From assembly GCA_903813345.2 (NCBI GenBank), contig CAIIXF020000011.1, positions 27,522,166-27,582,165 of the forward strand: 60,000 nucleotides of DNA, given 5' to 3'. This DNA comes from Owenia fusiformis (lineage: Eukaryota > Annelida > Polychaeta > Sabellida > Oweniidae). Numbering within the stretch: the first letter of the stretch is position 1; each line of letters opens with the position of its first letter. The notes beneath the pieces were generated by a model, which did not search any database, was not told the origin of the DNA, and saw only the letters and a program-made list of their open reading frames with translations. Positions 37,901-48,700 of this stretch are shown piece after piece. The position numbers were made by a program, and so were the translations under genes.

Positions 37901-40900
37901 GTTCATGACAGAACGAATGTATATTTTCATACGGTACTTTTTAACACTATACGTCCTAAGGTAAAGATTAGAGAATTTTCGTTATACGTAATTGCCCCCC
38001 CCCCCCCTTATAAGATTCCTTATACTTATACGTATAGCTTTTGTGTAATACTTAAGTACGTCATAACATCTTGCGCTTTCTATTCGTAAGGTAATAAGTT
38101 TTCAAGTATATAACAGCGTTTATAAGTTAGTACGATCCTTATCCAATTTTTTATCGTATTACACAATTGGCATTATCTTACACGAGGTGACATACTTTTA
38201 GAACTTGAGTTCATAATGCTGGCCTTTGCTTACGTGATTTAACCGGAATACAGAACCACGAGTTTAAAGTGTGCTAGTCTATTATATATAGAAAAATAAA
38301 ACAATAAACATTTTGGCATACAAACTGGGTCACCCCATTGTTAAAAAGTACGGAGGTAAAAATTTTGAAGTGGGGGATACGGTTGCAAAATAATTCAAGC
38401 CAGTTGTCAACTATTGGTATTTCGAGTCAATTCTTGCAGATTTATGCAGATTGCGACTGCCCTTACAAATCTCTACCCTTGCAAATGTTGTTCTAATGAC
38501 CTGGAACCATGGCATCCTTTTTTACCTTTAATACTGTATTGCCCCGATGTCGTCTATTATATGTTATACGTAAATGCCCTATTTGAGTATAATCTGAATC
38601 TATATAAATCTTTAACGATTTGACTTGGATAAGTGCCCTAGAGCCTAATTGACAGGAGGTGCCTTAGCTTATGTCGTATATATATAACCTAAGGTAGAAC
38701 TTCACAGTGTATCAACTTCTTTTCTACAGTACAATTCAGATTTTCTTGAAAAGATCTGGATAAAGGGTTTACTGATGTACAACAAATATGTGAAAATTAG
38801 AAACCGTTTGGTTATTTCTATAAAAAATATTTAAATTTATTATTGGTTTCAACGAGAAAATGCATTTTAAATGAAAATATTGCACAATTCATATGCATTC
38901 TCTTTAAAAAAATGTGATCATACTATAGGTTACAAATAGTATTTTTTAAATATTAATGGAAATTTGCCGTCCGGATCTTGAGAAAAAAATAATATAACTT
39001 TGAATATTATGAATCAGTGGGAAAATATTGTTATTCCATTGTATATAATGACTCATATTGCCCAAAAAATGTTTTGATAGATCAACGTGGGTGTGTTACA
39101 GTATATAAAAACAGATCGAGAAAATGTATTGTGGATGGTTAAAAATGAAAGTATAATATAGATTATGTCAAGTTTCGAACTCACTCCCTCGGGATTTAAA
39201 CTTTTTCTAACGTTCTTACCGATAGCGCTACGTATAATGAAAATCTCTCATATCAAACGAAGCCCCAATGGGCAGGGGGTAAAAGGACTCCCACTTCATT
39301 GTAAAAATGTTATTGGTAAATCCAGGATGTTTTAACCTTCCCACAATATATTTCATCCAATTTTCAATTGCGATTGCGATTTTATTTTAAAGACCACTAT
39401 ACTTAGTGCTAGCTATTTTTGATTTTATCTCTTGGAGCTGATGGCTACATCAAAATAAATTAATTAGCCTATGTACAATTCCGATGATTTTTTCAGAATA
39501 CATTTGTTATATCTCTAGCTCCACCTATTGAGAATGTGAACATCCTGCTAGATGCCTTTAGAAATGTTTCAAAGAACTTAATTGTTGAGGCCTCTTGTAC
39601 CCCCCCCCCCCCCCAGGCATGTCAGGGTTAATCCTCCATTTACATACATGTACATATTACTTATATATTTGACAGGGTTTGGTATTGACGATTAAATATC
39701 CGACATTTCCTGATCTTTGCGAGAGGACTGGCAGTAGTGTCGAAGAGTTGACTAGAGCCACAGCGGTGAGGAATATTGGATATATAATTGGGTGTTTAGT
39801 TGGAGGTGAGTCCAGGGTGCGACATGTTTATAGTACCTTCAACGAATATCCGTGTCTATGTTTGTCAAGCTAGCTTTTTAAGACCTATCCTTACATTGTT
39901 TCATACATTAAATTGGAAATTGTCCCTTTACAAATGTAGTTTAAAGAATATTTAGTTAAATCTGAACGCGAACCTGAACTGTCGAGCGAATGTTTGGCAT
40001 ATATTCAATCTTAATTGACACATATCGTATTTGAAGTGTATCCATCGTAAATTTTTGATTTTTCTATAGGTATCCTGTTCGATCGATTCCGGAAATTTTG
40101 GGATCTTCAGTTATCTTCGGGATTTTTGCTGTTGGCAGTTTCTGTTGCTTTCAAGCCCTGGTGTAGAGGTATCGTATCCCTCGCATTTCTTTACTGGCTT
40201 GAAGGTTTATCTCATGGTCTATTTGCAATAGGTAATTGATATGTCAACATATCAACGGTTATTGTCAGTACCTGGAACAGCCACCTAAAAAGGGGCGTAA
40301 GAGGAAGGAAACCTCCAGAGTTCAAAGATGACCAAAACTACAATGGAAATGTATATAGAAACAAAAATCATCGCCGATTGTTAAAATGATCAAAACAAAA
40401 TGGCGGATTCAATATTTTGTAAAATCTCTTCAAAGAATGAAATGTTAATTTCTGGCGTAATTACCAATATTAGCTTGCTATTTCACGTGAATTTGTTTTC
40501 CAGCTGGCAATGGGATGATGATAGCCATATGGGGAGGAAATACACCGGCCCCATTACAGGCCATGCACTTTGGATGTAGGATCGGGTCGTTACTAGCGCC
40601 TGCTCTTGCGTACCCTTTTCTTAGCGCTACCCGCGGGGAAGCTCTCTACGCCAATGCAACCGTACCTAACAACATCGAGACTGAACTCACATCTACATCC
40701 AACATCGAGGTGCCATATGTGATAATGGGAGGATTAGGCGCATTGGCATCATTTGGGTATTTGGTGGTGTATTTAGCACCACGGCCCCGAGGACTGGTAT
40801 TCACGAATGTACCTAAAGGAAGGAATTTAAAGGAATTATTACATCCGGGTTCTTTCACCAATGGAAATACGAGATACGGTGTAATCTTGATGACGTGTAT

Positions 40901-41474
40901 GTTCCTGTACTTCTCAATCAACGGGGCATGTGGTTCACATTTTCTATTACTACAAGCTTCAATAGCCACCGAGACCTTAAATGCAACAAAACAGGAAGCT
41001 TCACTCATGCAGTTTGCCGCAAGAGGATCTGCGATTTTAGGAAATTTTATAGTAATTCCAGTCTCAAAGTTTGTTCCGATGCCGTTTATCGTGTTCGTGA
41101 TATGCCATGCTATCGCTATAGTCAACTTCATTGCAGTTGCACTGGCGTTAAAAAGTCGTATGAACTTTGCGATTCTCGGTGGTGTCTTTGATTTCTTCTT
41201 TGCCTCAATATGGGCGTCTGGGATGGGATGGCCGGAGAGGTACATGGAAGTGACTGGTTCAGTGATTATGATATTTAACATAGGGAGTGGCGTAGGATGT
41301 TCTATAATGGAATGGGGGAGTGGTTATATATTGCAGTATCATGGGGCACAGTCAGTGATGTGGCTCTGCTCAGCGTTTGCAACTGCCTTGTGTTTGTTGA
41401 CAAATGTCACACAATGTGTGATGTCTTACCATGGACCAAAGAAAAGACAGCTAGTCCCTATAGACATTGATTGA
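25683..41474 (+). CDS. MFSD4/NaGLT1-like major-facilitator transporter, complete gene (copy B)
   Basis: Joining 25683-25943, 39676-39805, 40070-40231 and 40504-41474 gives 508 codons including the stop (507 residues), close to the roughly 515 usual for MFSD4-type proteins. All three junctions use GT-AG and agree in phase (0, 1, 1). The protein starts with an acidic cytosolic region of about 70 residues, then TM1, the loop signature YPTFPDLCERTG (95-106), RNIGYIIGCLVGG and MFS motif A as GGILFDRFRK (130-139). AGNGMMIAIWGG and ALQAMHFG-like sequence (PLQAMHFG) match the family's TM4/5 region. Known family role: plasma-membrane carriers, one vertebrate member described as a sodium-dependent glucose transporter. 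Intron 1 spans 13.7 kb of repeats. The esterase gene follows 1.24 kb downstream. Substrate unknown. Confidence 0.8.
26330..26660. repeat. Dispersed repeat, uninterrupted copy
   Basis: Parts of this stretch (TTCTGCCTACAACGCGGAAA, TCGTACCTTCGACGTTCC, CCGTTTCGGTAGCCAG, TAATCGAGCGGATC) recur at 44262-44374 and, separated by 6.3 kb, at 50660-50700. An inverted piece (ACAGTTAAGATC, ACTTTTAACCC) recurs at 43615-43650. This copy shows the empty site of the insertion at 44375-50659. Open frames here are not conserved. Confidence 0.7.
26830..27572. repeat. Giant palindrome, about 370-bp arms
   Basis: GGACGCAGGCCTCCATTTTT at the left pairs with AAAAATGGAGGTCTGCGTCC at the right, and pairing continues inward through GTAATGTGGGGCTAAGCA / TGCTTAACCCCACATTAC to a central GGACGCAAGCC...GGCTTGCGACC hairpin near 27140-27180. 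The arms are imperfect but pair throughout. A (GTATT)n microsatellite abuts the right end (27573-27594). It is probably a foldback MITE in transporter intron 1. Confidence 0.8.
27595..28095. other. Intronic, nothing recognised
   Basis: AT-rich intron 1 sequence between the giant palindrome and the 53-bp minisatellite. No conserved frame, hairpin or terminal repeats noticed. Confidence 0.4.
28096..28830 (+). repeat. Minisatellite, 53-bp unit, about 11 copies
   Basis: The unit TTTACAAATGAATCCAACCT, followed by TCAGGATTCGTGCAGGATTC and ATATGGAAGGTAG, repeats every 53 bases (for example starts at 28261, 28314, 28367). Central copies are almost identical and outer copies diverge, the usual sign of recent unequal exchange. 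TGAATCCTG and CAGGATTCA words make each unit partly palindromic. It lies in transporter intron 1. Confidence 0.92.
28831..30410. other. Intronic; poly-C remnants of GTAGCCAGG-type repeats
   Basis: No gene. C runs at 28860-28873, 29500-29515 and a GGGGGG tract at 30128, with CCAGGCTACGGGC at 28921-28933, look like decayed ends of the GTAGCCAGG MITE family. The rest is AT-rich intron sequence. Confidence 0.45.
30411..31095 (+). repeat. Left arm of a 6.6-kb inverted-repeat pair
   Basis: This stretch (AACACATAGGCGTAACCAGG at its start, then GACTGTTTTGGCATTTTCAA, GGTTGGTGTTCTGCTAGG and AATGATCGAAGGATGG) reappears in reverse complement at 36405-37056. The two arms enclose 31096-36404. The outer ends carry GGCGTAACCAGGGGGTGCGA, a repeat family of its own. 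Non-coding. Confidence 0.8.
31653..33790. mobile_element. 2.1-kb TIR element with GCGC-rich ends
   Basis: GGTTATAATGAAAACACGCG at 31653 faces the inverse CGCATGTTTTCATTATAACC ending at 33790. Just inside, both ends are made of overlapping GCGCTACGCGC/AACGCGCTAGCGC words, giving about 40 bp of imperfect TIR. TTATAA at each end could be either target duplication or TIR. No transposase. It carries later insertions (32434-32595 and about 32680-32766). It is nested inside the inverted-repeat segment 30411-37056. Confidence 0.7.
32434..32595. mobile_element. GTAGCCAG MITE with target duplication
   Basis: GCCCGTAGCCAG and CTGGCTACGGGC are inverse ends, with GTTGTGGGGG on both sides (32424-32433, 32596-32605). 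It is the same family as 7606-7816, sharing GGCCAGAGGGGG and the ATTCTCAGAATGGT-type interior. A shorter decayed relative follows at about 32680-32766. Confidence 0.7.
34772..35097. mobile_element. MITE with 14-bp TIRs
   Basis: TAGTCCATTTGTCA at the left and TGACAAATGGACTA at the right are perfect inverse complements 326 bp apart. The target duplication is unclear (CTA or TA). Non-coding. Confidence 0.6.
36405..37056 (-). repeat. Right arm of the 6.6-kb inverted-repeat pair
   Basis: Reverse-complement counterpart of 30411-31095 (TTAACAATGATGCAAAAAGC, CCTAGCAGAACACCAACC, TGGCTACACCTATGTGTT). A second, inner pair (CAAAATTCTGCCAAG at about 33945; CTTGGCAGAATTTTG at 36319-36333) extends the symmetry. 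Indels and the 31653-33790 insertion make the left side longer. Confidence 0.8.
37355..37485. repeat. Short palindromic element, 16-bp arms
   Basis: GCTATTCATCAGGACT and AGTCCTGATGAATAGC are perfect inverse ends 131 bp apart. It may be a small MITE in transporter intron 1; flanking duplication not evident. Confidence 0.6.
37610..37845 (+). repeat. Two short tandem repeats
   Basis: A unit of about 41 bp beginning ATCGCGATAGCCGCGCCC is present twice (37611, 37652). Then 37776-37845 holds five copies of ACAACTCATCCCT with small spacers. Both are simple local duplications. Confidence 0.75.
37850..39675. other. End of transporter intron 1
   Basis: No gene recognised. TTAA followed by AGACCACTATACTTA at 39387-39405 resembles the start of the sequence at 43664 and may be a solitary end of a TTAA-targeting element. 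C runs at 37996 and 39600-39614. The intron ends in TTTGACAG at 39668-39675. Confidence 0.45.
39676..39805 (+). CDS. MFSD4-like transporter exon 2
   Basis: Acceptor TTTGACAG, then GLVLTIKYPTFPDLCERTG, SSVEELTRATAV and RNIGYIIGCLVG, ending in phase 1 at GTGAGT (39806). It covers the end of TM1, the first extracellular loop with the family's PTFPDL, and TM2. The downstream frame beyond the donor is intron. Confidence 0.85.
40070..40231 (+). CDS. MFSD4-like transporter exon 3
   Basis: Acceptor TTTCTATAG, then ILFDRFRKFWDLQ (second half of MFS motif A), LSSGFLLLAVSVAF, KPWCRGIVSLAFLYWLEG and LSHGLFAI, ending in phase 1 at a GTAATT donor (40232). Encodes TM3 and most of TM4. Both junction codons agree with neighbours (GGT for Gly, GCT for Ala). 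Confidence 0.85.
   Translation, partial: VSCSIDSGNFGIFSYLRDFCCWQFLLLSSPGVEVSYPSHFFTGLKVYLMVYLQ
40504..41474 (+). CDS. MFSD4-like transporter exon 4 (TM4/5 to C-terminus)
   Basis: Acceptor TTTTCCAG, then GNGMMIAIWGGNTPAPLQAM (family-typical), a glycosylatable loop with NATV, the central loop LAPRPRGLVFTNVPKGRN, then six further hydrophobic segments and the tail PKKRQLVPIDID before TGA. The exon encodes 322 residues, so TM5 to TM12 are in one exon. The part from about 40,883 onward is the segment found again at 2843 and, from 40,940, at the window start. Confidence 0.88.
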
Positions 41475-42238
41475 TATAAATGTTTTGCTTTTTAAGAACT
41501 TAATTAGTGCATCAAAACAAAATTGGTGTGTACAAATACTCAGATATAAATAGGGGTCTTATTGAGCCGAGTGGACAAATGGACCAATAGCCAGGAATAG
41601 GCCTATATATAGAGGCTGTAGCTATACTTGAGCAAAATAGAGCCTCTAAGGGCGCCCCTTGGTGATTTTTGAATTTCCCCTTCTGTACTAAGGTTCCAAT
41701 ACCCCCACCCCTGAAAGGCTGAGAGTGTCAGCTTTAAGAATCTAACCTCCATTCAAATTTTTAAATGCACAATTAGATATTAACCCTTTCATCACCAAGA
41801 GGTTTAAGAATGAGAATTCGAACATGACTGTATGCACGCCTTCTATAAACTGTGAACAAAGTCATTACGTAATTCACTAGCACCGCGGGCATACAAAAAT
41901 ATAGTGCTAGTCTTAAAACAGCGTGTCTGTGTGTCAGGTCTATTGATTTTTCATTCTCTGTTACTTCTCATCATTGGCAAAAGGAAAAATCCGTGTTACC
42001 ATCTCTCAGGCGGTGGAAGATATGGCTGGATTGTCTCGTTCACACCCAATGGAACATTAAAAATTATCATATGACGGAGTTACTTATATCATATTATCCC
42101 TTGGTTGCAAGGATATAGATCGAATGAATGATCAGATGAAGATATATTTGATATGTGGATGAAGATCATATTTTAGCAACATATTCTTAAACCAAACTTT
42201 TTTTCGCTGACGATGATTTCCCATCGGATAAACTGGCA

Positions 42239-42372
42239 ATCCTATGGATTTTCAAAAATATCAATTATATCAACTGATGGATATCAATATCTTCACTCAT
42301 TCACTGTGCTCACTCATGAAGATGTCAATATTCACTCATGGATATAAACGGTATTTTTCAAAACCATAGGAT
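42239..42372. mobile_element. Palindromic MITE-like element, copy B
   Basis: Duplicate of the element at 1306-1439 with the same ATCCTATGG/CCATAGGAT ends; a few substitutions and one small deletion next to it. It therefore predates the block duplication. Confidence 0.6.
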
Positions 42373-42515
42373 ATTCCTAGCCTGATGTGGCACAAATATC
42401 AAAGCCTAATGTCAACTACTAAATGGATCAATTCGACCATGGGCTTTCAATAGATCTCTTGAAAGCCCATGATTCGACGAAAATACTACAAATATCGAAA
42501 CCGACACGTCCGTCC

Positions 42516-42544
42516 GCCATCTTGAATGTGAAGGCCTTATAAAG
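42516..42544 (+). promoter_or_regulatory. Core promoter of esterase copy B (YY1-like site and TATA box)
   Basis: GCCATCTTG at 42516-42524 and TATAAAG at 42538-42544, unchanged from copy A in sequence and spacing, 169 bases before the ATG at 42713. A perfect 12-bp hairpin (ATGGGCTTTCAA / TTGAAAGCCCAT, 42439-42470) lies just upstream. Confidence 0.45.
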
Positions 42545-42712
42545 TGCGGGTGACTCGTTCGCTTTGACTCAAGGTTAGCTGTGTGTTATCTTGATAAGAC
42601 CTCATACTAAAGTACAAACAGCTGTTTTCTGGGTACAAAAAAATAATGTAATTTACTTTCATCAATCTACGGTTTTAGCAAATTGAAAATATACGATTAA
42701 AAAGAGAAAATA

Positions 42713-42782
42713 ATGAATCACTTTTTCTTACTATTTCTCCTTTTATGGACAACGACAGATGCTCAGATGACTAGAAGACTTG
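42713..42782 (+). CDS. Esterase copy B, exon 1
   Basis: Signal-peptide exon identical in structure to copy A (1780-1849): MNHFFLLFLLLWTTTDAQ, MTRRL, then phase 1 at GTAATA (42783). Confidence 0.7.
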
Positions 42783-45700
42783 GTAATACATCATATATTT
42801 AAAGGATCACAAGTGCAACCAATAATTTTGAAAAATGTGATTTTTCTCCGATCCTCAACAACGGCGCCCGGCAGATGAGTATTTATTTTATTCAAGTCTG
42901 GATGCAATTTTGAACAAAATACTAATCGGCAGGGCGCCGGTGTTGAAAATCGGAGCAAATTTGACAAGGGAGGATATTGAAAAAGTACCAATTACTTAAA
43001 ATTACATTTTGATTTTTCCAAATGTGAGATAGTGGTGAGTTTGTTCATGGGCAAAGCCCATAGTTTGTTCAAAGAATATTGCTAAGCTGTTCAATATACT
43101 GTTTACAGTTAACAGTATGTTTCAGAGGGGTACAATATAGACCGGAATCAGATATCTGTGGCTGGGCTCAGTTCAGGAGCAGCTTTCGCCCATCAGATGC
43201 ATGTGATTCACTCAGCAACATTTATCGGAGCGGGCATATTTGCTGGCAGTAAGTGGAATACTGTACTCTATTTTGCAATTCATTATAAACAACACCTTCA
43301 CAATTTTTCTTGTCTCTGTGTACTTACTCCATTTCGCAAGATGTCTACCATCAGTGAAACATATTCTCATAAAAATAATCGACACTCTTAGGCGACAGGG
43401 GAAAAATGACCAAAGGAAAATCTTTTCACGTAATTAGAAAGGTAAATGTCTTCCAAAGTATTCCTCAGATTAATTTTCAAAACCTACATCACACCCACAT
43501 CATAGTTTTTGCTTCATATCAGGAAGAATAGTGACACCGTACATCTAAGTGTACGACGATATATTTTGTCACTGACATTGTCGATGGTTAGGCGTGGTTA
43601 CAATGCTTGTTTTGGGTTAAAAGTGCAGATCTTAACTGTTTTTTGAAATACCGTTTATGTAACTTAAAGGCCCACTATACTTAATGTAGAAGAAAAAAAA
43701 TCATTGAAACATGTTACTCACACACTAGCTCAAATATGACACAAAGTTTGATTTGCTTTTATATTGAACCAAGATAAAAGCAACTCACATAGAAAGAAGC
43801 ATTTGAAGTTCAGAGATCATTAGACATTCATGCACATGTTAATCAAAGTGCATGTTTTAAATTACTATTGGTTTAAAAGATGGCGACACTTCAATATCAT
43901 GTAATACAAACAACTCTGCCATCTTTTTTTTGGGCAGTCGTATCTTGTTGCGAATCATCTCAAGATGGTGGGCGGACCGGATGTTATTGTTGTTGTTGTT
44001 GTTATGACGTAAAGCGGCACAAGGTAGTTTACGACATTAAATTGGGCTTATCGTCGATAAAATCTCGGAAGATATTACTCAAACTGAATGTTTGACTAGT
44101 GTATACTATAATCAATATAGGAATATGCAATTCAAAGTATGTTTGCATTATTTAATGGCATTTGGTTTAGCGACAATTTCCATAGATCAGTCTTTGTAAA
44201 CATGCGCACAAAAATATGCGCACTCGTCTTTTTCATTTACTGGAATACCATCTTAAGTTTAACACGTTTGTGATATAAATGTCGTGGGAATTCTGCCTAA
44301 AACGTGTGAAATAAGGAAAAACATCGTACCTTCGATGTTCCTACATTTTGTTACCATAACGAACCGTTTCGGTAGAGGTTCTATGTAAGCAGTCACGACA
44401 CTTAGAGCATTTTCCCATTTAGGACACCCATGGAAATTCTCCTTGTGTCCACTACAAATTTGGGAATTCTCATTACATACACTCAAACTTTATTTCTACA
44501 TTTCACATGCAAGCCACATCAATTCATATGTAGTTTCCTCTTGTGTAATTCCACGAACACTATGACACACCATTTGTCTCTAAGCTCAATGTCCAACATG
44601 TGTCAGGTACCTATACACATCGTGACCGATGCAAGCAGTCACGAAAATTCAACAAATCTCGTCCACATCAGTTATGCCTGTGAAATCTCCTCCACACGTG
44701 CGCACGTATACGTAGTACTAACTCCCTTACATGCGCGAATCTCGCCCACATCCGTTTTGCCTGTGTATTCTCCTCTACACGTGCATGAAGTACTTACTAA
44801 TTCGCCCTAATTCCCCTGTTTCACATCTTCGCACAGATTGGTGGGGTAAACGGGGGTACGGGGAAACGGGGGTACATACTCATGCATTTACATATCTCCT
44901 ATACACTTCATCCTACTATATTACGTACCGTGGTTGGCGGGGTAAACGGGGTAGATACTCTGACATGTAATTACATATCTCCTATACACTTCATCCTATT
45001 ATACGTATCGTGGCTGGCGGGGTAAACGGGGTACATACTTCACATGTATTTACATATCTCCTATACACTTCATCCTACTATAAGTCATGTAAGTACCGTG
45101 CTTGGCGGGGTAAACGGGGTAGATACTCTGACATGTATTTACATATCTCCTATACACTTCATCCTACTATACGTACCGTGGCTGGCGGGGTAAACGGGGT
45201 ACATACTTCACATGTATTTACATATCTCCTATACACTTCATCCTACTATACGTACCGTGGCTGGCGGGGTAAACGGGGTACATACTTCACATGTATTTAC
45301 ATATCCCCTATACACTTCATCCTACTATACCTGTACGTACCGTGGCTGGCGGGGTAAACGGGGTACATACTTCACATGTATTTACATATCTCCTATACAC
45401 TTCATCCTACTATATTACGTACCGTGGTTGGTGGGGTAAACGGGGTAGATACTCTCACATGTATTTACCCATCTCCCATACACTTCATCCTACTATACGT
45501 ACCGTGGCTGGCGGGGTAAACGGGGTACATACTTCACATGTATTTACATATCTCCTATACACTTCATCCTACTATATTACGTACCGTGGTTGGTGGGGTA
45601 AACGGGGTAGATACTCTCACATTTACCCATCTACCATACACTCCATCCTACTATACGTACCGTGGCTGGCGGGGTAATCGGGGTACATACTTCACATGTA

Positions 45701-48700
45701 TTTACATAACTCCCATACACTTCACACTCAAAGCCACTTAAGTGTGAAATCAAGGAGGATTGGCTCCCAGAGTGCAACATCGATATTCTGCCCCATATAT
45801 GGGTATGTCGTGCTACAAAATTTGAATTCTAACGACCGCCATTTTGTTCACTTCAACATTTGAATCGTGAATTTTGGTCTTATTTCCCAACGAAAAATTC
45901 CAAAACTCACAAGAAATGATCGAGATATTGGTTCGAATATTTTGAACTGTTTATTTTGAATTTATAATCGGTTATAATTTCAGAAAATAACGACATTTCG
46001 GCGTTTTCATTGTTGGAAAATATCGACTTCGATTCTGGGAGCCAATCCTCCTTGGTGTGAAATAGATTTTGTTAAAAAGTGAAAAAAATTCTAAAATGTT
46101 TTTTCAAATAGACATATAGTATATATCTGTATACAATTGTACATTCGTTACCCAAGGCATTTAAGTAAACTCCAAGGGAAATTGGCGAATTTTCAAATTG
46201 AAATTAGGGTCCGTCTCAAACATGAATTCCTTAAGTAATGCGGGCTCAGCATGGTCATTATGGCAGTTTGATTCAAAGAAACGCAAATTCTTTGGCACGC
46301 TCTGTAACTAAGAAAGATCGAGGTAGTAAAAAAGGTGTGGTGTCAACCGAATAAGAAGTGGAAAAGAAATCTTATGCTGTGTAGGTAGAAGATGCCCATG
46401 TTCTTCAAAAAATGCTAAATGTCAACAATCGTGTGCTTGCCCTTCAAAAAATTGTAACAATGGTAAACCAAAAAAGGAATTAAATGTGAAAAAAACTAGA
46501 AGGAGACTAACAAAAGCCAGCAAGAAACATGTAACATCTTTCGAATATTTGTCGAACAATTTGCAAGAAATTAATACTAGGCCGACGGATAAATTCCAAT
46601 TTTATCTTATTGCCGTGATATACAGATTGCTAATAAAGAGAAAGGGTAAAGAAACGGTAGACGTGAATAGGGTTTATGATATATACTGTAAGTGCATCGA
46701 CGCAATTAATAAAAGAAGAATGGCAAATGATTTGATTACGAAAATGAACATAAAACAAGTAAAACGTGTTGTCACAAATATAGACAAAAATGAATTTATA
46801 CTATATTCCAAAGTGTGTAAACGAAATTCTTAAAATACAATTGCCTTTAAACGTTTGATATTGTGGTAGACTTTGCCATTTTCACTATTATTGCCTCGTG
46901 GACGATGGTTTACACTAGACATATGGCGCGCATCGCCCCGTGATGTATAAAGTTAGCAAAGAAGATGTACCCTTTGCATTCGTTTGACTTCACTTCTTAA
47001 AAGATAGCTTCGTTTAACTAGACTCTGCACGCAGGGTAAAGAAGATGTGCAGCTGAGATAGGAGGATGAACTTTAACATATTGAATTTTGTTTTCAAAAT
47101 ATAAATTATCCATACTTTGCAAATTTCAAAATACCATCTTAAGTTAGTACATGTTCGAAATGTGTATTGGGAAAATTTAATATCATGATCACTTGTTATA
47201 ACACGAGCATCACTTTCTTTTACATTAGGCGTAGATATAAGCATATACGCATTTTTAATAATAGCTTAATGCTACTAATAGGCGACTGATCACTATAATT
47301 GTTGGGTAACGGTGGTCTCAGTTATTACACTATTTTCATTCAATGATTTAATGACATACTTTTATGGTCCCTCGATTACATACATCTGCTCTGTACATAA
47401 TGACCACTTGACAAGTTGCACTCTCCAGATACACGAATGTGCGAATGATCTACTGATATTTGAACTACGATGTCTTCTACAGAAACATTCAACAGTTTAG
47501 TCCCATGACAGAGCCTCAGAGCACATAATTAGTCGAAATTAACATTTGGAAATATTGTGTAACATTATGTAAAACGCCACGCTGAAAATAGGTTCAGTCG
47601 CTACTGTAATATTGCTCTACTCATTAATTTAGATTTTGAGTGGATGATTAACTTACATTATACGTTTGAACTTTACATTAGTAGAGAGATTTCGCACGGC
47701 GTGAAAGTACAACTTATAACGTATACTTATGCTTATAACCAAACGTACAAGGTGTTTCATTATGTGGGCTTTTCGTCAGGAAAGATCTTCTCGGACTGTA
47801 ATAAATAAAGGTCAAAGGGATGCCATTTGTTCTTTCTTGAATTGTAGCATGTTTAGTTGATCCAAATGTGTTTGTCTAGAATAAAATAGGCTCATATATA
47901 GTACGTATGTTATAGACCTATCTCTTATCAAATTGACTTTTTGAGATGCTCGTTATGAAAACCAGGGGCGGATCCAGGAACCAACAAGGGGGGGGGGCCC
48001 AAATTTCAGGGCAGAGAAAAAACGTCCGCGCTTGCGCGGAAAAAAATTTTGGGCCCCTAAAATCCAAAAGTGGGCCCAAATTTTGAAATTTTGAGGCCCA
48101 TTTTCTTCAAAATTTGGCCTGAAATTAACAAATAAGGCCTTAAAAGGCCCAGTAATGACCAAAAAGGCCCACTTTTTGGGGCCTGAATGCCTTGTTTGGC
48201 CCAAAAAATTTTTTGGGCCCAATTTTTTTTTTCTGGGCCCACCCAAGGGGGGGGGGGCCCGGGCCCCTGGGCCCCCCCCCCTAATCCGCCAGTGAAAACA
48301 CCCTGTATGTCATTTGTTGAGCTACTGAATGGGTCGTTTCCAGGAATTGCTAGAACCTACTAGTTTGATTGGTGTTTCAAATTGATGGTTTAAGTATTTG
48401 ATTGGATACTGTTCCTACTCAGCCAATTGTTTTTAAAAAATGCTTGCGGTCAATTGTTCCACACACATGCAGGTAAAGCTTTATACGGAGATCCAACTGT
48501 ATACGTTGATCATCTCGTATATATACCGTTTTGTAAGTTCATTGAACTTATACTGATCATGAAAACTTTGAAATAATCAACTTGTTTATGTCATGACACG
48601 CTTTAAAGGATTATGACTCACTTTAAAAGATCGTGTTTATAATACACTACAACTACTAGGACACGGAAGTAAGCATTTAAGTATAATGTGCATAATCTAC

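Noticed and set aside
40646-41281. 211-codon frame on the minus strand opposite the transporter
   Set aside because: Antisense shadow of a conserved coding exon; the same shadow occurs opposite the third copy at 2903-3238.
44430-45741. Several overlapping open frames with repeated GGVNGVHTSHVFTYLLYTSS-type sequence
   Set aside because: Pure consequence of the 79-bp tandem array; three frames are open in different places.
47953-48246. Open frames within the GGGCCC-rich MITE
   Set aside because: Low-complexity translation of a hAT-like MITE.
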